From Acidomonas methanolica (GTDB lineage: Bacteria > Pseudomonadota > Alphaproteobacteria > Acetobacterales > Acetobacteraceae): a stretch of 64,000 bases of DNA. The first letter of the stretch is position 1. Each line of letters opens with the position of its first letter. Both the position numbers and the translations under genes were made by a program. Of the stretch, positions 58,052 to 64,000 are shown piece by piece. The stretch is from contig NZ_SLZN01000010.1 in NCBI RefSeq assembly GCF_004346035.1, forward strand, positions 1 through 64,000, read 5' to 3'. The notes under the pieces are model-generated. The model was not told where the DNA came from and made no database searches. It was given only the letters and a program-made list of their open reading frames with translations.

Positions 58052-59386
58052 ATGAAACTGCGCTTCGCTCCCAGCCCGACCGGGCATCTCCATGTCGGCA
58101 ACGCCCGGCTCGCCATCGCCAACGCCCTGTTCGCGCGCCGTCATGGCGCGGTGTTTCTCCTACGGATCGACGACACGGATCGCGACCGTTCGCGCGAGGA
58201 GTATGAGACGGGAATAGAGACCGATTTGCGCTGGCTGGGAATCGGGTGGCAGGAAAAGGCGCATCAATCGGCGCGACTGGACCGTTACGCGGCGGCGGTC
58301 GAGGCGCTCAAGGCGTCCGGGCGGCTTTATCCGTGCTTCGAGAGCGAACTCGAACTGTCCGCCAAGCGCGAGGCGCGGCTGCGCGCGGGCAAGCCTCCGG
58401 TCTATGACCGCGCGATGTTGAAGATGACGCCGGAACAGCGCGCCCGGGCGGAGGCGAACGGCAAGGTGCCGTATTGGCGCTTCAGGCTGAGCGACACGAC
58501 GCGGCGCTGGAACGACCTCGTCATGGGAGAGTGCAGCGTCAAGCTGACGGCGATTTCCGATCCCGTGCTCCTGCGCACGGACGGGACGGTGCTCTATACC
58601 CTAGCCTCCGTTGTGGACGATCTGGAGCTGGGCGTCACGCATATCGTGCGCGGCGAGGATCACCTCACCAATACCGGCGTGCAGATCGACCTGATCGAGG
58701 CGCTGGGCGGAAAGCCCGGACAGTTCGCCTTCGGCCACATGCCGCTCCTGCTGGATGAGGGGGGCGCCAAGCTCTCCAAGCGTCTCGACGGGCTGTCCCT
58801 GCGCTCCCTGCGTCATGACGGCATCGAGCCCGAGGCGATCGTCTCCTATCTCTCCCGCCTCGGCACGGCCGACGATCCGGCGGCGATGAGCTTCGACGAG
58901 GCGGCGGCGGGGTTCGACCTCTCCCGCGTCTCGCGCTCGGCCGCGCGCTTCGACATGCGGCAATTGCTGGGGCTGAACCGCAAGCTGCTGCACCAGAAGA
59001 GCTTCGCGGAAATTCAGGACCGTTTGCCCGAGGGCGCGACGGAAGATTTCTGGAATGTCATCCGCGGGAATGTGGACCTCACCGGCGAGATCGCCCATTG
59101 GTGGCAGGTTGTCGCAGGCGAGATCACGCCTCCCGGTTTGTCCGACGAGGCGTCGTTCCTCGAACAGGCGCGGGAGACGCTGCCGCCCGCGCCTTGGGAC
59201 GAGGGGACATGGAAGGCATGGATGACGGCATTGCGCGCGGTTTCCGGCCGGAGCGGGCGGGCGCTGTTTCATCCGCTGCGCCTGGCGCTGACGGGGGAGG
59301 AAGCCGGGCCGGAACTGCACGCCCTGATCCGGCTGATGGGGCGCGAGCGCGTGCTCGCCCGGTTGCAGGACGCGGCGTTCGCCTGA
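58052..59386 (+). CDS. gltX: Glutamate-tRNA ligase
   Basis: 444 residues. Class I synthetase: HIGH-type motif GHLHVGNAR (11-19), FLLRIDDTDRDRSREEY, and KLSKR near 240-244 (GGAKLSKRLDG). The anticodon-binding C-terminal part is complete. Alphaproteobacteria often have two GltX copies, one charging tRNA(Gln); this shorter form (about 440 versus 470-490 residues) may be that second type. Start ATG 58052. Confidence 0.92.
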   Translation: MKLRFAPSPTGHLHVGNARLAIANALFARRHGAVFLLRIDDTDRDRSREEYETGIETDLRWLGIGWQEKAHQSARLDRYAAAVEALKASGRLYPCFESELELSAKREARLRAGKPPVYDRAMLKMTPEQRARAEANGKVPYWRFRLSDTTRRWNDLVMGECSVKLTAISDPVLLRTDGTVLYTLASVVDDLELGVTHIVRGEDHLTNTGVQIDLIEALGGKPGQFAFGHMPLLLDEGGAKLSKRLDGLSLRSLRHDGIEPEAIVSYLSRLGTADDPAAMSFDEAAAGFDLSRVSRSAARFDMRQLLGLNRKLLHQKSFAEIQDRLPEGATEDFWNVIRGNVDLTGEIAHWWQVVAGEITPPGLSDEASFLEQARETLPPAPWDEGTWKAWMTALRAVSGRSGRALFHPLRLALTGEEAGPELHALIRLMGRERVLARLQDAAFA

Positions 59387-59422
59387 GCGCATTCCGTCGC
59401 CCTTACGGTCGAGGGTGACGCG

Positions 59423-60388
59423 ATGATGAAGACTCGTTGGCGGCGCGGGGGAAAAGGGCTTCGCCCGCCCGTCGCCCTGGACCCGGAGCGCCGCTTTCAC
59501 GCCCATCTGATCCAGGAGCAGAGCGATGGCGACGTCCAGCGCATCGGGCTGGCGGACAGCATCTGGACCGACATCTACCACCACCTGCTGACCATGTCCT
59601 GGCCGGGCTTCATGCTCTGGTCCGTCGCGCTCTATTTTGTGGTGAATTTCATCTTCACCCTGCTTTACGCAGCGACCGGCGCGACGGTCGGCGGTGTGCG
59701 GCCGCACCGGCTGGACGATCTGTTCTTCTTCAGCGTGCAGACCTTCTCCACCGTCGGATATGGCGCGATGGCGCCCGAGGGCCCGACCGCCAATATCCTT
59801 TCCACCGTGGAGCTCTATGTCGGCATGCTGGTGAACGCGCTGGGCACGGGCGCGGTTTTCGCCCGGTTCGCCCGCCCGCGCGCGCGGGTCATTTTCTCGC
59901 GGCATGCGGTCATCAGTTCCGAACACGGCATGCCCGCCCTGTGCGTCCGCATCGCGAACTGCCGTCGCAGCGCGCTGCTCTCGGTCGGCGTGGAGGCGGC
60001 GCTGGCCCAATATGTGATGGGGGAGAACGGGCATCCCGTGCGGCGTTTCGTGCCTCTGCCGCTGCTGCAACCGCATATTCCGATTCTGCGGTTCGCCTTC
60101 GTGCTGGCTCATGTGATCGAGAAGGACAGCCCGCTGGCGGAGCATTTGTACAAGCACCTGCTGGGCGAGCAGGCGGAGGTGATGCTGACGCTCACCGGCA
60201 CGGACGAGGTGACGGGCCAGACGATGCTCGCCCGTGCGTCCTATCGCTTCGAGCGGATCAAGGCGGGCCATCGTTTCGTCGATATTCTCGACCTGCGGGA
60301 AGGCGGCGGCATCGCGGTGGATTATCGCCGCTTCCACGACATCGAGGAAGACGCGCGCGGGAAAGGCCAGGAGGCGCGGACGGGGTGA
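59423..60388 (+). CDS. Inward-rectifier-type K+ channel (KirBac)
   Basis: 321 residues. Two TM helices flank the pore with selectivity filter T110-V-G-Y-G (FFFSVQTFSTVGYGAMAPEG); HRLDDLFFFSVQTF is the pore helix. The slide helix WTDIYHHLLTMSWPGFMLW precedes TM1, and the C-terminal IRK domain (SRHAVISSEHGMPALCVRIANCR; LHVIEKDSPLAE-like AHVIEKDSPLAEHL) is cytoplasmic. Family fit is close to KirBac1.1. Ribosome site GAGGGTGA at 59411-59418. Stop is 2 nt from the convergent pssA. Confidence 0.95.
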   Translation: MMKTRWRRGGKGLRPPVALDPERRFHAHLIQEQSDGDVQRIGLADSIWTDIYHHLLTMSWPGFMLWSVALYFVVNFIFTLLYAATGATVGGVRPHRLDDLFFFSVQTFSTVGYGAMAPEGPTANILSTVELYVGMLVNALGTGAVFARFARPRARVIFSRHAVISSEHGMPALCVRIANCRRSALLSVGVEAALAQYVMGENGHPVRRFVPLPLLQPHIPILRFAFVLAHVIEKDSPLAEHLYKHLLGEQAEVMLTLTGTDEVTGQTMLARASYRFERIKAGHRFVDILDLREGGGIAVDYRRFHDIEEDARGKGQEARTG

Positions 60389-60389
60389 C

Positions 60390-61244
60390 CTACTCCACGA
60401 ACTCCGATATCGCCTCCGCCTCACGCCGCAGGCGATGATAGGAGCGGCGGGAAAAGGGCAGCATCGCGAGATAGATCAACCCGGCCGCGGCGAGCGCGCC
60501 CCATGGATCGGCGATCAGCACCGCGGCGAAGCCGCACGTGCCCAGCATCACCGGCAGGACATAGGGCGTGGGGATCTTGAAGTTCTTGAAAGACCAGACC
60601 GGCAGGGTCGAAACCAGAAGCGCCGCCGTGACGACCAGACACAGCACGGTCGCCAGCGGCGCGTGGGAGAGGGCTTCCACCGTCGTCCATCCCATCTTGT
60701 TCGCCTCCAGCCCCAGGAAGACCGGGAAGAGCACCAGCCCTGCTCCAGCCGGCGCGGGAACGCCGGTAAAGAAGCTGGAGGAATAGGCGGGCTTGTCGTC
60801 GTCATCGAGGCTGGCGTTGAAGCGGGCCAGTCTCAACGCCATGCAGACGGTGAACATGATGCAGGGGATGAAGCTGTAGCGTCCGGTATGCTGCAACGCC
60901 CACATATAGAGCAGGATTGACGGCGCGACTCCGAAGCAGACGAAATCCGAGAGGCTGTCGAACTCCGCGCCGAAGCGCGACGTGCCGTGCAGGAGCCGCG
61001 CAATCCGCCCGTCCAGCCCGTCGATGCAGGCCGAGATGAGGAGCGCCGCCGCGGCGTAGGCGAATCGCCGCTCGATGGCGAACTGCATGCCGCTCAGCCC
61101 CGAGCAGAGGCCGAGCATGGTGAGGATGTTGGGGATCAGCCGGTTGAAGGACGGGCCGCGAACGCGGACGCGCCGCGGACGCCCGAGGCGGCGCAGGCGG
61201 CGGATGCGTCGTTTCGGGCGCGCCGGGGGAAGGGAGGGGTCCAT
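60390..61244 (-). CDS. pssA: CDP-diacylglycerol-serine O-phosphatidyltransferase
   Basis: 284 residues, about seven TM segments. CDP-alcohol phosphatidyltransferase motif D78-G-R-I-A-R with G92, D96 and D100 (DGRIARLLHGTSRFGAEFDSLSD). Makes phosphatidylserine, feeding phosphatidylserine decarboxylase encoded just upstream on the same strand. A basic N-terminus (about 30 residues) precedes the first TM helix. The Subclass II type fits alphaproteobacteria. Confidence 0.95.
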   Translation of the reverse strand: MDPSLPPARPKRRIRRLRRLGRPRRVRVRGPSFNRLIPNILTMLGLCSGLSGMQFAIERRFAYAAAALLISACIDGLDGRIARLLHGTSRFGAEFDSLSDFVCFGVAPSILLYMWALQHTGRYSFIPCIMFTVCMALRLARFNASLDDDDKPAYSSSFFTGVPAPAGAGLVLFPVFLGLEANKMGWTTVEALSHAPLATVLCLVVTAALLVSTLPVWSFKNFKIPTPYVLPVMLGTCGFAAVLIADPWGALAAAGLIYLAMLPFSRRSYHRLRREAEAISEFVE

Positions 61245-61254
61245 CGTGCTCCGC

Positions 61255-61932
61255 TCAGAGATGGGCGATGACGGTTTCGCCGCCGATCATCGTCTGGCCC
61301 GCGAGCACCAGGGGTGCTACGCCCGGCGGCAGATAGAGATCGGTGCGCGAGCCGAAGCGGATCAGTCCGAAGCGGTCGCCCGCCAGCACCTCGTCCCCTT
61401 CCGCGACCTGGCAGACGATGCGCCGCGCGATCAGCCCGGCAATCTGCACGACGGCCATCCGTCGCCCGTCGGGCAGCGTCAGGGCGATCTCGTTGCGCTC
61501 GTTGAGTTCTGACGCCTTGTCGAGACTGGCGTTGACGAACTGCCCCGGATGGTAGGCGATTCGCGTCACGCGCCCTGCGGCGGGCATCCGGTTGATATGC
61601 ACGTCCAGAACGGACAGGAACGTCGCCACGCGCCAGACCGGCTCCGTCCCCATGTCCAGCGCCGCCGGCGGCGTGGCCAGCTCGACGGAGACCACGCGCC
61701 CGTCCGCGGGCGCCAGGGCGACATCCGCGCGCGGGGGCGGAACGCGCCTGGGATCGCGGAAGAAATAGAGGCAGAAGCCGAAACCGGCCAGAGCGAGATT
61801 GCCGATCAGCCGTGTGGGCCGCCATGGCGTCGCGCGGCCCAGCAGGGCGATCCCTCCCGTCAGTGCGAGGAAGGGCGTCGCCGCGCGATGGGGCGGGGAG
61901 AGGACGGAGCGGAAGGACTGGATGATCGACAT
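61255..61932 (-). CDS. psd: Phosphatidylserine decarboxylase
   Basis: 225 residues, short (archaeal/alphaproteobacterial) type. Autoprocessing site G194-S195 in GLIRFGSRTDLY gives the pyruvoyl group; LAPADGRVVSVE, FLSVLDVHINRMPAAG and NERNEIALTLPDGR match the family. Two TM helices near the N-terminus (about 20-32 and 43-57). Precedes pssA by 10 nt; both convert CDP-DAG to phosphatidylethanolamine. Confidence 0.94.
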   Translation of the reverse strand: MSIIQSFRSVLSPPHRAATPFLALTGGIALLGRATPWRPTRLIGNLALAGFGFCLYFFRDPRRVPPPRADVALAPADGRVVSVELATPPAALDMGTEPVWRVATFLSVLDVHINRMPAAGRVTRIAYHPGQFVNASLDKASELNERNEIALTLPDGRRMAVVQIAGLIARRIVCQVAEGDEVLAGDRFGLIRFGSRTDLYLPPGVAPLVLAGQTMIGGETVIAHL

Positions 61933-61989
61933 GCGCGGCAGTCTTACGACGCCCGCCTGCCGGGTCAAGCGTCCCTGTTCCGGTCTCCC

Positions 61990-62751
61990 TTATCCCAGCC
62001 CCGCTCCCATGACCGTCCGTGCGAGGCCGGCGGGTTCGGCCGTCAGCGGCAGGCCGGCGTAGAGATCCTTGCGGGCCACGACGATATGCACGCCGCCGAA
62101 CTGCCGCCCCGGCCAGCAGGCGATCCGGTCCAGCCCGGCTGCCGCCCGTCGTCCCGTCCTCAGGGCCACAGGCGGCACGGCGAGCGCGGCGCGCGTCGCC
62201 TCGGGGCGGAACAGGGCGCGCGCCAGCAGCCGGTCGAGCTGTCCCGCAGAATAGGGAAGGCCATGCCCGAAGGGCGTCGATTCGTCATGCGCCCAGAAGC
62301 CGGTGCGATTCGGGACGATCAGCACCAGTTGCCCGTCATCGGCGAGCGCCTTCCAGATCGCGCGCAGCAGCGGGGCATTTCCGGCGAATTCGAGCCCGTG
62401 CAGCATGATGACGCAATCGAGGCTCAGATCGTCGAAAGGCAGCGCCTCGGCGCTGACGACGCAGTCCCGCCGCGAAAGGCCCTGCGGCTGGCTTCCGGAC
62501 GGATCGACGGAGGGCGCGCGGCGCGTCAACGGGGCGTTCAGCCGCGCGGTGCCCACCCATCTGGCCTGGTCGAGGCCGGGCCAGCGATCGAGAATCGGGC
62601 GCGGGTAGCCGAGTCCGAGAATGCGCCGCCCTGCGGGGGAGGGGAGCAGGGGCGTCAGCCGCGCGGCCAGCAAATCGGCGGTGCGGCGGCCACGCCGCGT
62701 GGCGTAGAAGCTCGCGGCATCGTGTGGCGGCAGAGAGCGGGGAGAGAGCAT
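61990..62751 (-). CDS. Class I SAM-dependent methyltransferase
   Basis: 253 residues. Features: GRRILGLGYPRPILDRW (motif I region, lacking a canonical GxGxG), EALPFDDLSLDCVIMLHGLEF (motif post-I/II) and ALADDGQLVLIVPNRTGFWAHDESTPFGHGLPYSAGQLDRLL. It resembles the methyltransferase-type proteins that lie divergently from gloB in many alphaproteobacteria. Substrate unknown. It faces gloB across a 70-nt spacer. Confidence 0.8.
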   Translation of the reverse strand: MLSPRSLPPHDAASFYATRRGRRTADLLAARLTPLLPSPAGRRILGLGYPRPILDRWPGLDQARWVGTARLNAPLTRRAPSVDPSGSQPQGLSRRDCVVSAEALPFDDLSLDCVIMLHGLEFAGNAPLLRAIWKALADDGQLVLIVPNRTGFWAHDESTPFGHGLPYSAGQLDRLLARALFRPEATRAALAVPPVALRTGRRAAAGLDRIACWPGRQFGGVHIVVARKDLYAGLPLTAEPAGLARTVMGAGLG

Positions 62752-62821
62752 AATGGAGACGGTAGCGTGTGGCCGCGCTCAAGGTAAGTTCCGGATTGTT
62801 TAGACGCAGGAAGGTTTCGGC

Positions 62822-63538
62822 ATGCTTCGGATCAGCCCCATTCCCGTTCTGTCCGACAATTACGCCTGGCTGCTGGAGGACGGCGTGACGCGCTCGCGCG
62901 CCGTCGTCGATCCGGGGGAAGCCGCTCCGATCGAAGCCGTGTTGGGAGAGGATGGGCTCGACCTGATTCTCCTGACCCATCACCACGCGGATCACGTCGC
63001 CGGCGTCGAGGCCCTGCGGGAGCGCACAGGGGCGGAAGTCGCCGGAGCGGCGTCAGAGGCCGCGCGCCTGCCGCCTCTCGATCTGGCGCTGAAGGATGGC
63101 GATGTCGTGACGTTCGGGGCCGAGACCCTGGAGGTGATCGCCACGCCGGGTCACGCGGACGGGCATCTGGCGTATTACGCGCCCTCCGTTCCGGCCCTGT
63201 TCACGGGCGATGCGTTGTTCAGCCTCGGATGCGGACGGCTGCTGGAAGGCACGGCGGATGAGCTTTTCCACAGCCTGCGTCGCTTCGATGCGCTGCCCGA
63301 CGAGACGCTCATCTGCTGCGGGCATGAATACACGCTCTCCAATGCCCGTTTCGCGCGGCATCTCGACCCGGATAACGAGGAACTGGCGGCCCGTCTGCTG
63401 GAGGTCGAACGTCTGCGCGACGAAGGAAAGCCCAGCGTTCCGACGACGCTCGGGGATGAGCGTCGTCTCAACCCGTTCCTGCGCGCGCCGGATGTCGCCG
63501 CCTTCGCCCGGATTCGCGCGCTCAAGGACCGCTTCTGA
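62822..63538 (+). CDS. gloB: Hydroxyacylglutathione hydrolase (glyoxalase II)
   Basis: 238 residues. Metallo-beta-lactamase fold: ILLTHHHADHVAGVEAL (H53, H55, D57, H58), PGHADGHLAYY, LFTGDALFSLGCGRLLEGT, CCGHEYTLSNARFARHLDPDN. Hydrolyses S-lactoylglutathione to lactate and glutathione in methylglyoxal detoxification. AGGAAGG precedes ATG 62822. Its end overlaps the convergent DUF2125 gene by 17 nt. Confidence 0.95.
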   Translation: MLRISPIPVLSDNYAWLLEDGVTRSRAVVDPGEAAPIEAVLGEDGLDLILLTHHHADHVAGVEALRERTGAEVAGAASEAARLPPLDLALKDGDVVTFGAETLEVIATPGHADGHLAYYAPSVPALFTGDALFSLGCGRLLEGTADELFHSLRRFDALPDETLICCGHEYTLSNARFARHLDPDNEELAARLLEVERLRDEGKPSVPTTLGDERRLNPFLRAPDVAAFARIRALKDRF

Positions 63539-64000
63539 CCGTATCCCTGTCGAGGAGCGTCGCAAGGCGCGACAGATCAATATCCGGCGCGCCCTGCCTG
63601 ATCCGCAGTCCGAGATCGAAATGCTCAGGCAGGCGATCGATCCTGCCGCGCGCCGAGTCGAGCAGACGGGCGAGGGCGGCGGCCTGCCCCTGACGCAGGG
63701 CGGGAGGCGGGTGATCGAGTTCCTGGCGCAGTGTCGCGCGCACCCCCTCGCCATGCAGGGTGAGGTCGCCGTCTCCTGACGGCCAGTGCAACGTCCCGCC
63801 GGCGCGAATCGTCAGCGGGCCCAGCGTGGCCTCCGCTCTCTGCACCAGAATGCGCCGGTCGAGAGTCCGCGCCTGAACGGGCGCGAGCACGGCCAGCGTC
63901 AGGGAGACGTTCCGCGGCGGCCACGCGGGGGCGAAGGCGGCGAGCGGCGGCGGGGGGAGGAGGGAGAGCGTATCGGCGTGCAGATCGAGCCCGAACCTTG
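63522..64000 (-). CDS. DUF2125-like protein, C-terminal part (truncated by window end)
   Basis: The frame is open from the window end through at least 63522, giving about 158 residues of the C-terminus: RFGLDLHADTLSLLPPPPLA, then AWPPRNVSLTLAVLAPVQAR, TLGPLTIRAGGTLHWPSGDGDLTLHGEG, and LARLLDSARGRIDRLPEHFDLGLRIRQGAPDIDLSRL. The GLDLHADTLSL style fits DUF2125 proteins, an alphaproteobacterial family of exported unknowns. The start is outside the window. Confidence 0.65.
   Translation of the reverse strand, partial: RFGLDLHADTLSLLPPPPLAAFAPAWPPRNVSLTLAVLAPVQARTLDRRILVQRAEATLGPLTIRAGGTLHWPSGDGDLTLHGEGVRATLRQELDHPPPALRQGQAAALARLLDSARGRIDRLPEHFDLGLRIRQGAPDIDLSRLATLLDRDTVRSGP

Noticed and set aside
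1-64000. tRNA, rRNA or CRISPR features
   Set aside because: I looked through the larger intergenic regions and saw no tRNA-like cloverleaf with TTCRA arm and CCA end, no rRNA core sequence and no regularly spaced repeats. A covariance or CRISPR search would settle this.

Overview
The window is GC-rich, tightly packed bacterial DNA that looks like an alphaproteobacterium of the acetic-acid-bacteria group (Acetobacteraceae). This rests on gene content: three TonB-dependent receptors, a system I cytochrome c maturation operon, alphaproteobacterial flagellar accessory genes (DUF6468 and MotE-like), a plant-type class II DAHP synthase, an AnsP-type permease and a KirBac channel. The genus is not determined. 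No rRNA, tRNA or CRISPR array was found. About sixty protein genes are present. Many same-strand neighbours share 4-nt ATGA/GTGA start/stop overlaps, and several convergent pairs abut or overlap.

Layout. (1) 1-760: the 3' end of an IS66 transposase, then a non-coding stretch with a decayed fragment of an amino-acid ABC permease. (2) 765-8812: a six-gene, fully overlapping minus-strand operon (D-amino-acid aminotransferase, solute-binding protein, permease, ATPase, DmpA-type peptidase, DppA-type D-aminopeptidase), divergent from a TonB-dependent receptor. I read it as a scavenging system for D-amino acids and D-peptides; it is the most interesting assembly here. (3) 8.8-13.7 kb: endonuclease III, an ABC exporter, two GNAT acetyltransferases and an RluA-type pseudouridine synthase. 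(4) 13.8-21.9 kb: two more TonB receptors flanking a one-carbon group (threonine aldolase divergent from folD and a metF-like gene). (5) 22-28.7 kb: a GT22 mannosyltransferase-like protein, a two-domain M16 peptidase, a GT4 glycosyltransferase and small membrane proteins. (6) 28.8-34.7 kb: a MOSC protein, then ccmI-H-G-F-E-D-C without ccmA or ccmB. (7) 35-40.7 kb: an EVE protein, an orphan pstS with a Pho box and a strong terminator, an HxlR regulator divergent from its probable target, an asparagine permease and a lytic transglycosylase. (8) 40.8-46.1 kb: flagellar fliL, fliM, DUF6468, motE-like, and an unrecognised 856-residue exported protein. (9) 46-54.7 kb: pncA, glutathione peroxidase, a nucleoside transporter, an S10 carboxypeptidase, fpr, gor, an alpha/beta hydrolase and alkB. 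(10) 54.9-64 kb: DAHP synthase, pncB, a protein with PEKEW repeats, gltX, a KirBac channel, pssA-psd, a methyltransferase, gloB and a truncated DUF2125-like gene.

Themes: the first operon pairs import of D-amino compounds with peptide cleavage and transamination. Threonine aldolase, folD and metF belong to glycine and C1 metabolism. pncA and pncB are both for NAD salvage. gor, fpr, gpx and gloB serve NADPH and glutathione redox. pssA and psd make phosphatidylethanolamine. Functions are assigned from recognised motifs and family resemblance only; no database search was run.
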